From assembly GCF_030867095.1 (NCBI RefSeq), contig NC_081830.1, positions 34,145,832 to 34,209,831 on the forward strand: a stretch of 64,000 bases of DNA, given 5' to 3'. The position numbers were made by a program, and so were the translations under genes. Below, one piece after another: positions 22,219 through 32,857 of this stretch. The stretch comes from Alligator mississippiensis. Its lineage: Eukaryota; Chordata; Crocodylia; Alligatoridae. Each line of letters begins with the position of its first letter. Positions within the stretch are counted from its first letter, which is position 1. Below the pieces are notes generated by a model that was not told the DNA's origin, made no database searches, and saw only the letters and a list, made by a program, of their open reading frames with translations.

Positions 22219-22915
22219 ATGGAACAGGACAGTGACAGAATTCATCCTCTTGGGCCTCACCCAGAGACCTAAACTTCAGTTATTCCTTCTAATCTACGTC
22301 ATGACCTGTTTGGGAAACTTCACTGTCATTGCTACAAGTGATCACTGATGACCATCTCCACACTTGTACATCCTTCCTGCTGGCCAAATTGGTTTTCTTT
22401 GATGTCAGTAACTCTAATGATGTTGGATCTCCTCTACCAATACAAAACCATCTCAGTTTAACAGATACATTTCCCTGAGGTTCTTCCATGTTATTGTGGG
22501 TGCTGAGGCCTTTTTCCTTGTAATGATGGCAGTTGATTAATATGTGGCTATGAATAAACCTCTGAGGCACTTGACAGTTATGAAGTGTTTGTAGTATTAA
22601 TGGCTGGGGCATGGATTCTATTAATTATCGAGTTACCTTTTTGTGCTCCACTGTAATGTCTCACAAGTCAGCAAATTGGCCTGCACAGGACCCTGCATGG
22701 TTCTGCTGCTAATGGCCAACAGTAGGTTTCTCTTCATTATTTTGATCACCTTGCTCATTTCATACATTGTCATCTTGGTCAAGACAAGGACACACATCAC
22801 AGAAGAGAACCTATGGAGCCCAAGTTACAGTTGTGAGCTTAATGTTCATTCTGGGAATCTTCATTTTTATGCAGCCTTTTCATAAAATAAAAAGAGCTCA
22901 AGTTGATCAATGGCA
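22219..22915 (+). pseudogene. Olfactory receptor pseudogene, family 4 (OR4D-like), heavily decayed
   Basis: The start ATG is at 22219, followed after a small deletion by VTEFILLGLTQR, TM1 (CLGNFTVIA), a TM2-3 region in other frames, FHVIVGAEAFFLVMMAVD, then TAA in place of the Arg of DRYVA (about 22534-22536). TM4 follows, then the extracellular loop 2 remnant KLACTG and TM5 (LISYIVILVKTRTHITE). The C-terminal part ends near MQPFHK; TM7 is not recognisable. At least one stop and several frameshifts separate the segments. It is the most decayed of the four plus-strand family-4 copies, and its nearest relatives in the window are 31392-32330 and 62125-63069. Confidence 0.9.
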
Positions 22916-23924
22916 CAATGTATTAGATCATGTGTTGCTAACTGAAGTGTTGCCTTAAGGCTTCAGGTGGCAAAGAAATTTGGTGTAAAGCGTCGTTTAA
23001 GAAATAACATGATGTATAAAGCAAACATGCAACCATAATACATATTTTTAGTGAAAATTCACTGGGTACACAGTTGTATCATAAGCTTTCCAAAGAATGT
23101 TTCAACGTATCTAAGAAGGGTAGGCACCTAACTCCCACTGCATCAGGGCTAGTGCCCCACTGCCCCTTCCCGCTTCTTACTTGTATGACTGGTTTACGGA
23201 AGTTGTAGAAACTCATTTATTCTACTTTTCTGAAGAAAAGGATTAAGAATCATCTGTCTTAAAAGGTTTAGGAATAGTAAATGTGTATATTCTGTCCTGT
23301 TAACTCATGCCCCTTCTAGCTTAAATCTATAGAGGTTATATGATTGGAAAGAAATAAATATTAATTGAAAAACTTCTGGAATTTTTCAGTGATTTCCCTT
23401 GTGACAAGATCCCCAAATGCTTACACTCTGGAACTTCAAGGCAGCAACTTTTTTTCTACTCCTCCAAGGAAATCTCAGAAGATTTCATAATACCATAATT
23501 CCTAAAGCCATTGCTAGTATGACTGCCTCAGGTGATATACAAGGAAACTGATGGAGGTGCCTCTTTAAAACTAGGGCTGTTTTCTGCCTGCCAGGAGAAA
23601 AAAGAAAACCTCTGAGATAATGGCACTCTCAGCACCTCTTGAGTCACTTGGTTGGTAGCTGGCATTGTGATCCTAGAAACAGCAATTTGTGTGAGGTACT
23701 CACTCCTAATGAATCAAGTGTTACTGTAACACTAGGGAGTGGATTCTACTGTTGCAAGGAAATTGTTATATTCTTTGTTGATTGGACATCAGAAATCTGG
23801 CTAAAGAATAAAAATGCTCAGGATAGAAGTGAAGATAAACTGATGCCAGAAATCCCATGTCCTCTGCTCTGAGCACCAAGAACAGTCCTCATATTTTGGC
23901 TGCTAGCCTGTTCTCACTGCTAGA

Positions 23925-24130
23925 ATGGGGTTACTTTTTGGCTGGTGGCCTGGGGAACAGGAGACTTAGCTTCAATCCCAGCTCTCCTATGAGATAGTTT
24001 TGTGACCTTGGGCAAGTCATTTAATCTCTTTTTACCTCAGTTTCCCTATCTTTTAAATGAGGATAATGTTATTTAGTTCTCTTGTAAAGCATGTTGAAGT
24101 ATAGATAAAAAGTTGTGTAGAAGAGCTAGC
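23925..24130 (+). repeat. MIR-type CORE-SINE relic
   Basis: Contains the conserved core GTGACCTTGGGCAAGTCATTT, followed by CTCAGTTTCC and AATGAGGATAATG, the classic MIR/CORE-SINE middle and 3' part. The CAGCTCTCCTATG stretch before it fits the end of the tRNA-related head. It is an old tRNA-derived SINE shared across amniotes. Confidence 0.85.
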
Positions 24131-24481
24131 TATTTGCATTGTTCTTTTGATCTTTTTGTCATGTATTATTGTTGTGCCCCCCCCAGCCACCAACCCCATT
24201 GCTGCTGCTCTTCTTATTGTGCATTGTCACTATTTTTGTTGCTTCCTTCTAACATCAAGCGCCAGATTCTATTCCACCTATTAGGTAAGTAGAGTTAGAT
24301 GCATACATGTGTTTCTATTGCTTGTTGTTTGACTCCCTGAAAAATAGCAAATGCAAAAAATGGTGGGTAGGGTCCTCCTCACAGTTTTCCTATGCCTCAG
24401 TCATAAGGGTACGATAACAATGTGTTATAATAGTAGATGCATTAATCAATTTTGAGAACTTGAGAGAGAAAGGGAGGGAGA

Positions 24482-24549
24482 GTGTTTGTTTGTGTGTGCG
24501 TGTGTGTGTGCGTGTGTGCGTGCGTGCGTGTGCGGGTGTGTGTGTGTGC
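24482..24549 (+). repeat. (GT)n / (GTGC)n microsatellite
   Basis: An interrupted GT and GTGC tract of about 68 bp. Confidence 0.95.
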
Positions 24550-26087
24550 GAAGACTGAACCTTTTAGGTCATCTTTCCCTTTTGTCTTTTCTATCAGCAC
24601 AACAGATACCACCTGTCCTTTAGACATTTCCTCATTCAGCATGGACCTCCTAGGTCCCTACTAGCCTAGGGACCTCCTAGGTCATCAAATAGAGTCTCCA
24701 GATATCACAGGCAAGCATAAAGTATAACAAGTCTCATAAACTAATTAAGATCCATCTTTAAAAGTAATTCATTTTTTTTGTTCCTATTACTCCCATTGGA
24801 AAGGTTTTTGACAGTCCCTCCACTGCTAATTACAGACCTTCCAGTTACCAACCTACATTTATAGGCAGTTTTGTATCTATTTATTCTTGTGATGGTATTG
24901 CCCTTTAGCTTCAATTAATCTTTCTATCCACCCCACCACAGTATATTTAAATGGAGCAATAAAAAACATTTTAAGCCTTTGTTTTTCTAGTGTAAGGAAA
25001 CCAAACTCTTCAAGTATCCTCTTGTAAGATATGCAGTTTCCACATCATCATTCTCTTGATCATTCCTATAGCCATTCTATCTCCAGTTTCAATACATCTC
25101 ACTTGAGCATGGATGACAAAAGTTGCATGTAGAATTCCAGATGTTTCACCATTTCTTTCTTTTTTTAAATACTTCCCTCCCTCTACTGGAGTTGTCTTGA
25201 TGGCCAGATCACATTGGTGATTCATAGTCATCCTGTGAATACAACATTCACACATTTGATCTACCAGTTTATAGGGGAATTTTTTAGTAGTAGCCCTCAA
25301 GTAGCTGACATTGCACTTTGTAGTATGAAACTTTTTTACATTTCTGTGATTTTGGTCTTTAAGATTATCCAATCCCTCCAGTGTGGTCTTACAGTCCTCC
25401 TCTCTAGTGATGATGCCTGACTACTCTGTGTCAATAGCAAATTTAGTCAGTGCACTTCTAGTTTGTTTGGTTTTGTTTTGTTTTGTTTTTTTTTGGAGGG
25501 GGGTGTTGCTGCCAACATCATGGACGAAAATAGAGAATAACACAGGTCCCAACATTTCCCCTGAGGAACTCCAGTCTAGCTTCCTTTTTGTCTTTTCTTT
25601 CAGGATAACAGTTACCACCTGCCCTTTAGTCGTTTCCTCACCCAGTTTATAATTCTTTTTCCAATCCAGCTATATTCCAGTTTAATTAATAATGTTCTAT
25701 TTCTCACTTTATTAGATAACTTGCAGAAATACAGTCAGGTCAGAACTATATTTTCTTTACCTAGAAAATCAGTTTTCCTATCACAGGTCAGTCTCATACA
25801 ATCTACCTTTGAAAGCTCATGTTACATTTATTTATTGTGCCTTTTTAATTTTCCCCCATGTCTTTAATTATTTTGTTCAAAATTTGTTTTAGAGACTTAC
25901 ATATCAATGAGGTTATACTAATAGGACTGTGGTTGCTTTCTGTCTTAAATATGGATACTAGAGATGCTATTCTTTAATTTTAGGATACCAACTCAGACTT
26001 AAATGTTTGATTAAGAATCCTGGGACCTATTACTTCATATATTAATACTTTCAAAATTCTAAGTTGTTCATATACAGTTTCTCCTAC

Positions 26088-26194
26088 TAGGGTTGGCAAA
26101 TCAGTCAATTGACAGGTCAAATATTGTTAAATGCCTGGTCAATGGACAACACAATTTTTGACCACTCAAAGATTATAGGCAATTTTATAGGGAG

Positions 26195-26242
<48 letters not shown>

Positions 26243-26382
26243 TTTTGATACACTTCTTAATGGCAAATTTGTGCTTTTTATGTGTATTATTTGACTGTAT
26301 AGGCAATTTTCTACAATTGTTGATGAATTGTTGACTGGCCAATTGACCAAACTTTATTTGATCAGTCAAATACCCAAACCTA
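26088..26382. mobile_element. hAT-like MITE nested in an old CR1
   Basis: A 295-bp element with imperfect inverted ends TAGGGTTGGCAAATCAGTCAA (left) and TAGGTTTGGGTATTTGACTG (right end, reversed). It is flanked by perfect 8-bp duplications TCTCCTAC (26080-26087 and 26383-26390). A (CA)n microsatellite has grown in its centre. Sub-terminal repeats of the GTCAATTGAC type occur on both sides. Confidence 0.82.
26201..26240 (+). repeat. (CA)n microsatellite, 20 units
   Basis: A pure 40-bp AC tract inside the 26088 MITE. Confidence 0.97.
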
Positions 26383-27229
26383 TCTCCTACATAAACACAT
26401 TTTACTTCTTCTTCAAGGTGGTATTTCCCATTTCTGTATCCTTATTTCCATCCTGCCTTTGTTCCCCATCATCTGACTCGACAAAATCTGAGGCAAAGTA
26501 TTTCTTTAGTTTTTGTTTCGTAACTAGGTTGTCTTTAATCCCTACTACAATCTTACTCCATACCATCCCTATTTATTCTTTCTTGGTTATCCCTTTCATT
26601 TACATGGTTGAATGACCTTGCACAATTTGTTTTAAAGTTGCACTGGATACTCTAACTCAGGATTTTCACTTTTATCCCTACAACTTCTGAACTTCAATAG
26701 ATTTTCTGGATAATCAGTCCCTTTTATTTTTTCCCTGTAGGTTCTCTGCTTATTCCTAATATCCTCTTTTAGGTGATCATTCATCTGCATAGGTTCAGGA
26801 TGCCTACATAATCTTTTTGCCTTTGTTTTGGTCGTAAATTTTGCATTTTGACTTTAAAAGGTCTAAGGCACCTCCACATTTAGGTACTTAAGCCCCTTCT
26901 TTTAACATCGTGTTTATAACTTATTTCTTTGAAATCTGAAAATGACTTATTTTGATCATTTCAAAACAAACCATCCACGAAAAAAACAATTAAAGTTTTT
27001 TTCCATGGGAAAAATAGTTCAAGTAATGTGATCCTTCTAAATATATATTATTTACACACACACCACACGCATGTACACCCAACAGATTTTCTCTAAACAT
27101 GTTTATTGTGAATATACATAAGAACTGCCATAAATCCATCTTGCCCCGTATCCTATGTCACACAACAGCAGTGACTACATGCTGAAAGGGAGAGTGAACA
27201 GGGTATGGCCAGGGTTTTTTGCATTGTTC

Positions 27230-27745
27230 CTTTCTCACTTGCAGCCTTCAGCCATTTAAGGTCCAAGAAGTCCTGATTCAGAGGCCATACCTTTAACTCC
27301 AAATGCTCAACAGCTACCAATCTACCTTTCTGCGAATAATTTATTTAATCCCTTTTTTGAATCTGGTTGAACTGTCAGCTGCCACAACATGTAGTGGCAA
27401 CGAGTTCTATACCTTTCTATACCTTAATTACACACTTCATGAAAAAAAGAACTTCCTTTATTAGTTTTAAACTTACTATGTACTAGTTTAATTTTATGAC
27501 ACCTAGTTCTTAATTTCTCTTTACCATGTAGTATTTTGTAACTCTTTATTCTGGTCCACCTCAAGCATCTCTTTTCTAAACTGAATAGGCCTAGCCTCTT
27601 TAATTTCTCATCATATGAAAGTCTATTCATACCACTAGACATCTTTCTTGCCTTTTTCTGCACCTTCTCTAGTTCTTCTATATCCTTTTTGAGGTTCAGA
27701 AACCAGAACTGGGCCCAAAATTCAAGGTGAGGATGCACCATGGAA
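27230..27745 (-). mobile_element. Old CR1/L3-type LINE fragment, ORF2 C-terminus
   Basis: The minus strand has an open segment (27424-27741) with HPHLEFWAQFW, LKKDIEELEKVQKKARKM, LSYDEKLKRLGLFSLEKRCLR and YKILHGKEK. This is the conserved C-terminal region after the RT in CR1/L3 elements (compare LVRPQLEYCVQFWAPHFKRD in the 54923 copy). The 3' side (27230-27420) is degraded 3' sequence. It is distinct from the younger CR1 subfamilies in this window and probably a separate old insertion. Confidence 0.8.
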
Positions 27746-28249
27746 TTATTGTGGCTTTACATTTGCTTTAGACGTAAGAGTCTTCATTGAATAACATATA
27801 ACACTGACTTTTTTGCCAACTGAGAGCTCACTAAATGCTTAAAGCCAAGGCTTCAGGCTACAAAACATGATCAAATGCATCACATCATTGATCAACTTAA
27901 GCTCATTTCATTTGTTCTTGCAACTTCTCCTCTTCCTTCCAGTGCACTGCAGGGTTTTGTTTTGTTTTTTTAAACACTTGATTCCTTGTTGATTTTTCTG
28001 TTGATATTCACAATTCTGTGTCAGATGTGTGTAAAGTTTGTGTAAAAAACCTGAAAATCTTCTGTAAAGGTGAACCTATTGGTCCAGTTTAAAAATTTGG
28101 CCCAGTCTGTAGCAACATTTCAACTCTTTTCAAACTTACGAAGATGAAGAAGAGATTTCAGGTTTTTTGGTTTCAAATAATTCCACAGAATACTTAAAAA
28201 TTATGGCAGCTTCATATTCCTTTGCTAGTTTATAACATCATTTATTGGA
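27746..28249. other. Intergenic, possibly part of the Helitron relic
   Basis: AT-rich sequence between the old CR1 fragment and the recognisable Helitron part. It may be degraded Helitron sequence downstream of the N-terminal domain, but nothing specific is readable. Confidence 0.3.
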
Positions 28250-28801
28250 AGCGCTGTCATTAAAATGAACCAACAACAAAAATACTTGTTTCTGTTTTCA
28301 GCAGTTCCTCTGGCATTTTATTCCTGCTCAGCTTCTTTCAGTTTTTTGTAAGCTGTAAGGTATGGATCACAGCTTTCAAGCATTCCTTCCAGTCCTGGAG
28401 CTTTAGGTCTTCATTTTTGAAGTCTTGACATTCTGTCACTGAGTGTTGCTTTAGTATCACTACAAAAACTAACCATAACTCAGCCTTTCATCATCTTGAG
28501 GATATAGCACTCCAATACTGAATTACCTAAGTCCATGAATTTTGAAGCAGTTTTGCCTTGTATTTATTAGAGTATATATGTTTGTTTCAGATGATGCAAA
28601 TGCCATTTGACTGTTATACCTGTGGATCATGTTAAAGTACCACTTTGCAAACTCACTACATGAGGTAAACGGTGTCTCAAAGAAAGCTGTTGTATGTGTC
28701 TCTGGCAGATTTACTTTGCCATTGTGGCAACATCCTTTGAAGCAGTTGCTAATTTTCTTGCTAACAAAGTGTCTTCCTCCATAGTGCTGGCAAACGAACA
28801 A
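28250..28801 (-). mobile_element. Helitron relic, Rep/helicase N-terminal domain
   Basis: The minus-strand open segment 28523-28801 reads VCQHYGGRHF, CCHNGKVNLP, then FNMIHRYNSQMAFASS and FKIHGL. These match the N-terminal domain of Helitron Rep-helicases in order: the Cys zinc-binding pairs CxHC...CC, the GKVxLP motif, the FRxxIRxYNSxxAFAS motif and the F+IHGQ motif. After a stop, degraded sequence down to about 28250 can still be read as IGVLYPQDDERLSYG and weak further similarity, again the expected order. The second Cys of CQHC is Tyr here. No HUH nuclease or helicase motifs were found, so this is a fragment. Helitrons are rolling-circle DNA transposons. The boundaries are uncertain: 28802-29160 may also belong. 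Confidence 0.75.
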
Positions 28802-29921
28802 CCACCACCGGTATTTGATGTACCACTGATGTCAAATATAGTGACTTTCAATGCAGGCTAAGGTGCAAATCTAAAAAAAAAAGGTGATCTCTGAACTGAA
28901 TTTAATTGTGCAATTGCTATATCCTCCAAACGTATGTGAAGAGCATCCTCACATCTTACCTGTCTTTCTTCTGTTCATCTTCTCCTGTTTGTCTAATATA
29001 ATTCATCATCATCACGCATCAAATAATTTTTCTTTTTTATAATTTTCAGAGGCAGCCTGCCTGTTTTGCTAACTTTCACAATAACCTGCCAGCATTTGTC
29101 ATCTGCTGATGCTGGATGTCCTACTGGCAGATTTCTGTTTTTTGTTTTCTGTTCCAACCTTTTACCTGTATTCAGCAGGAATAAAAGAGAGTATGTATTT
29201 TAGAATGCTCATACATAACTTATGCAGTTATTTATAGGTAAGAAATAAAAATATAGTAACTTAAGCAGTTATAGCCTAAATTATTAAAATGCAAAGAAAT
29301 ATAGACAGGAAAACAAAAAAAAATGCAATTAATTTTTTAAAAGTCACACACACAAACATTGTTCTAAATAGGTGGTGTAAGCATGTCAGTTGATATCAAG
29401 CTGAGATTTCCTTTGCATTAAGTCTCTCAGTGGACTAAAGCGACACAACTTTCTGCCATCTTCCATAAGAGCTTGTAGGAGGCATGTGCACATATTCTGT
29501 TCTGTGTAATGCTTTTTCTATGGCCTCTGTTTTTTTTAACTAATTTCTTAATGTTTTCAAACCTTTTCACAGTTTTTTAATTTTGTGAAAATCTAAAAAT
29601 CGAAAAGTTTTAAAATGATATAATATGTAGGTATGCAGTAAGCACAAATACCTTAAAATGTTCTTATACTATCAACTCTTTGGCATATTAGTAAATTTAC
29701 TAGGTAGAATACAGAATAATCTTCTGTTCCTACATTTATCTTATTTAGGCACTTCCAAACTTAATTCCATCTTAACAAAGGTTTCTTTTTCCCCTTGAAA
29801 AAGTGAGCATGTGAGAGAAAAAGTGTGTCGGGGAGAGATATGTATGGCAAATATACTGCTAATGTAAAAGGGACTTTCAAGGGCTGGATTATAGTTAAGT
29901 TTACACATCTAAAAGGCAGTG
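28802..29921. other. Intergenic, possible further Helitron debris
   Basis: AT-rich sequence. A short minus-strand stretch near 28980-29010 (NYIRQTGEDEQKK) and one near 29050-29140 could be coding remnants linked to the Helitron, but I could not anchor them. Nothing else was recognised up to the LTR at 29927. Confidence 0.3.
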
Positions 29922-29926
29922 ACTTA

Positions 29927-30732
29927 TGTGGTGGGACAGTAGGGGGAACTACTATACTGAGCCACCTGCCTCACTGTGCATGACCATGCTTCGGGTATCT
30001 CCCCTGTGGTGCCTATGGCCAGCTGACCCCCTTCCTGGAGCACACCTGCATGCCTGGGGTAATTTCTGGCACCACCCGGGCTCTGGTCTCTGTTAGGACT
30101 TTGTGCAGCCCAGAGTACACAGACCCAGGAGACCTTGAGGGTGCTTTGCCCCCTGGTAATATCTTTGGATGCTCCTTATAACCTGGAGCCACCCAGGATA
30201 AACTCAGGAGGGACTGTGTTAATTAATACACAGCTAAACCCCACTCAGCTCGGCTGAGCAAAGAGGGCAAAAAGACTGGACCCTTCTCTCAAGAATCCAC
30301 ATCTAGGTATGCTGTAACAGATAGCATTTACTGATTAGCGAGGATGAGACTAGAAAGGTTATGGAGCAAAGAGATTTTAGAGGAAAAAGCTTTGAGCAAA
30401 ACAGAATGGTTTTGAGGACCCTTTGAATACGCATCTAAAATACATAACCTTGGTATACTCACATATCCATCCAGAGAATGAAAGAGCTCTGGAGGCCAAT
30501 GCTTGAACGTGTTTCCAAAAATGATTGCCTGTCCTCTTCCCAAAATGCCTCTTGCAGGACAAAGGAAGAGTGAGCTCCCCCCTCCCTTATGAATTTCTCC
30601 AGTCCAGTTACATAGATGACCAGGCCTGGTTGCCCAGGTGACCAGGTTAAAACCAAATAGCATACAGGTAAAAGAGGATGGGTATGTGGAATGTCCCCAG
30701 GCAGGGCAGAGAGGGAGGGTTTTTTTTTCACA
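29927..30732 (+). mobile_element. Solo LTR (LTR family B), copy 2
   Basis: An 806-bp stretch beginning TGTGGTGGGACAGTAGGGGG and ending TTTTTTCACA, homologous over its length to 10127-11101. It is flanked by ACTTA (29922-29926) and ACCTA (30733-30737), a 5-bp target duplication with one substitution. It lies in the same orientation as copy 1, about 20 kb away. The two copies differ by indels and many substitutions, so the insertions are old and independent (different target sites). A fossil with no internal region. Confidence 0.75.
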
Positions 30733-30737
30733 ACCTA

Positions 30738-31391
30738 GGTAGGTAATTGCCATGTACTTTGCAATTCTATTTGTGGTGCAATGTTTATACAGAAATCTCC
30801 ATGTGGGTACTGAGAACAATCAGTAGTCTGTACTCTGTCCAGGCAGCTATGCAGGCACATTCACTTCCTCATGTATCTGCTCAAAATTGAAGCTGGGAAG
30901 GAATCCATAACTAGCATGTGTTAGAAGGAAGGGTCAAGAAGGACAGTCCCCATGTCTTTTTGCCCGGTAGCCTAGTGGCTAGGGTACTCACTCAAGAAGT
31001 AGGAAATCCAGCTTCTAGCATCTCATCCATTTGTTTCATGCATGAATATGTGCATGCAATATTATTTTGCCAGAGTCTTAAATAGAATTACAAACTGTGC
31101 ATTAGAACCAAAAAGGCATTTATACAGCCAGGTTACTGCTGCATAGTGAAATAGGATTTAACTTTCAGTGTTAACAGAAATACTAGAAACTATGCAGAAA
31201 GAACATCTTACTTCCAGTGCCACTATTACAAATTTCCAGCTTGACACTGTCTTATGATCATTCATGGCCATTAGATTCTTATCTAAGTAGAACAAAACTG
31301 ATTCAATTCCCATGGAAATTGTTTTTTAAAACTCCAGTCTATTGTGTTTATCACTAATGTTTCCTTTGCAAATATACACTAAGGATAATCA
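30738..31391. other. Upstream region of the intact OR gene
   Basis: Unique sequence with a possible SINE head at 30964-31030. OR genes usually have one or more 5' untranslated exons upstream; none can be placed by eye apart from a weak acceptor-like TTTCCTTTGCAAATATACAC ending in AAG at 31383. Confidence 0.35.
30964..31030 (+). repeat. tRNA-related SINE head (MIR-like), fragment
   Basis: GTAGCCTAGTGGCTAGGGTACTC resembles the box A side of the tRNA-derived head of MIR-type SINEs (TAGTGGTTAGAGC). The following AGGAAATCCAGCTTCTAG fits the box B side only weakly. Confidence 0.4.
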
Positions 31392-32330
31392 ATGGAAGTG
31401 GAGAACCTCACGACCACAGTAACAGAATTTGTCCTCTTGGGTCTCACCCAGAGTCCAGAGCTGAAATATCTCCTTTTCCTGGTCTTCTTCTTAGTCTACC
31501 TCATGACCTGGCTCAGCAACCTCACCATCATCATTGTGGTGATCACCAACAGCCATCTCCACATTCCAATGTACTTCTTTCTGGCCAACTTGGCCTTCAT
31601 AGATATTAACGACTCTTCAGTTACAGCCGTCAAATTGTTGTGGGACCTTGCTTCTCAGACCAAAACCATATCCTTCACCTGGTGCATCATCCAGATATTC
31701 TTATTTCATTTCACTGGAGGTGCGGGTGTCTTTCTTCTTGTGGTGATGGCAGTTGATCGGTATGTGGTCATTCATAAACCACTGCATTACTTGACAATCA
31801 TGAATCAGGGCGTGTGCACAGGACTGGTGATAGGATCATGGCTGGGAGGATTTGCTCACTCTATTGTTCAGACTGCACTGATCATCCAGCTTCCATTCTG
31901 TGGACCCAATATCCTGGATAATTTTTACTGTGATGTCCCACAGGTCATCAAACTGGCCTGTGTTAATACCTACCTAGTTGAGCTGCTGATGGTCTCCAAT
32001 AGTGGACTGCTCCTTGCCTTCATCTTCTTGATTTTGCTCATATCTTATAGTATCATCCTAGTCAAAATCAGGAAACATGTCACAGATGGAAAGCACAAAG
32101 CACTGTCTACCTGTGCTGTCCAGATCATAGGCAAGAACTTAATATTTATCCCAGAAATCTTCATCTATGACCGACCCTTCAAGAAATTATCAGTGGACAA
32201 GATAGTTTCTGTCACTTACGCTCTCATCACTCCAATGTTGAACCCAATCATATACACCCTAAGAAATGCTGAGATGAAAAATGCTATCTGGAGGTTAATG
32301 AGGAGAATTTTGTTCTCCAGAAGGAAGTAA
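31392..32330 (+). CDS. Olfactory receptor, family 4 (OR4D-like), intact ORF
   Basis: A 312-aa class II odorant receptor, full length for the family, in one coding exon. It is a seven-helix GPCR of the olfactory neuron membrane that should signal through the olfactory G protein. It has an N-glycosylation site N5-L-T7, IPMYFFLANLAFID (58-71), C98 for the TM3-loop disulphide, DRYVVIHKPLHY (122-133), loop 2 cysteines C170, C180 and C190 in FYCDVPQVIKLAC, SY (218-219), KHKALSTC (234-241) and TM7 PMLNPIIYTLRN (281-292). FCGPNILDNFYCDVP and MVSNSGLL point to family 4. Departures from family norms: the TM1 GN motif is SN (52-53), and TM6 has Lys248, Glu255 in place of the usual Cys of FVPCIFIY, and Asp260. 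These charged residues may mean altered ligand binding or weak constraint. The start at 31392 is the only one giving a normal N-terminus. AATAAA lies at 32471. Confidence 0.93.
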   Translation: MEVENLTTTVTEFVLLGLTQSPELKYLLFLVFFLVYLMTWLSNLTIIIVVITNSHLHIPMYFFLANLAFIDINDSSVTAVKLLWDLASQTKTISFTWCIIQIFLFHFTGGAGVFLLVVMAVDRYVVIHKPLHYLTIMNQGVCTGLVIGSWLGGFAHSIVQTALIIQLPFCGPNILDNFYCDVPQVIKLACVNTYLVELLMVSNSGLLLAFIFLILLISYSIILVKIRKHVTDGKHKALSTCAVQIIGKNLIFIPEIFIYDRPFKKLSVDKIVSVTYALITPMLNPIIYTLRNAEMKNAIWRLMRRILFSRRK

Positions 32331-32857
32331 TGAAATTGAAACTTTAATTGGAATAATGAAGAGCACAGTGTACAGCTCAGCTGTCCAAAAAATTTGCACC
32401 AACTCTGAGAATGAATTGGATTCCATTTATGTACTGAACAAAGAACTCTGGACCTGGTTAAACTCTTGTGAATAAAGATTTTTAGTTATGTATTACCTTA
32501 TAAAAAGCACACTGCTTAAAGTTCGTAATTTGTCTTAACATTTTTGTTTGGGATATTTCCTTCCTCCAAATATTTATGGATATTATTAAAATGGTTATAA
32601 AATGTTTCACTTCTTGTTTGAGAAATGTTAACGATATTTAAGTATCTTCCCTGTTAAGCTTCCAAACTGAAGAAAAACAAATCCAAAGAAAACAAGGGGG
32701 GGGGGGGAGTGAGGAGAGAGGAGAAAAGAAAGATAAAGGAATCTACTGTGACCTCTCCATTTAAAAAAAAAGAAAAAGAGGTTCATGTGTGTAAAAACAG
32801 GTGTCATTTCTTTTAACCAATTGTAGAAAATGGTGCAGACTGATTCATAAACCTACA
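32331..32857. other. 3' flank of OR gene
   Basis: AT-rich 3' untranslated or intergenic sequence with a G-run near 32697-32708 and a poly-A-rich patch near 32762. No other gene. Confidence 0.45.
32471..32476 (+). promoter_or_regulatory. Polyadenylation signal AATAAA
   Basis: AATAAA about 140 bases after the OR stop codon, a plausible site for the 31392 gene. Confidence 0.5.

Larger units (their letters stand above)
24960..26860 (-). mobile_element. Old CR1 LINE relic, interrupted by a hAT MITE
   Basis: Read in reverse, degraded sequence follows the order of a CR1 ORF2. The 3' side at 24990-25250 covers the ORF2 C-terminal region. GTGTCAATAGCAAATTTAGTC at about 25428 is the complement of the F/YADD box region, and GGTCCCAACATTTCCCCTGAGGAACTCCA at about 25545 is the complement of the GVPQGS region. 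Further upstream ORF2 sequence lies at 26390-26830 (GAGGCAAAGTATTTCTTTAG). No frame remains open for long; stops and indels are throughout. It is much older than the copies at 2273, 32858 and 54923. The insert at 26088-26382 is later. Confidence 0.72.

Noticed and set aside
30328-30819. 163-codon minus-strand ORF
   Set aside because: It lies mostly within the family B LTR at 29927-30732 and is not shared as a frame with the other copy.
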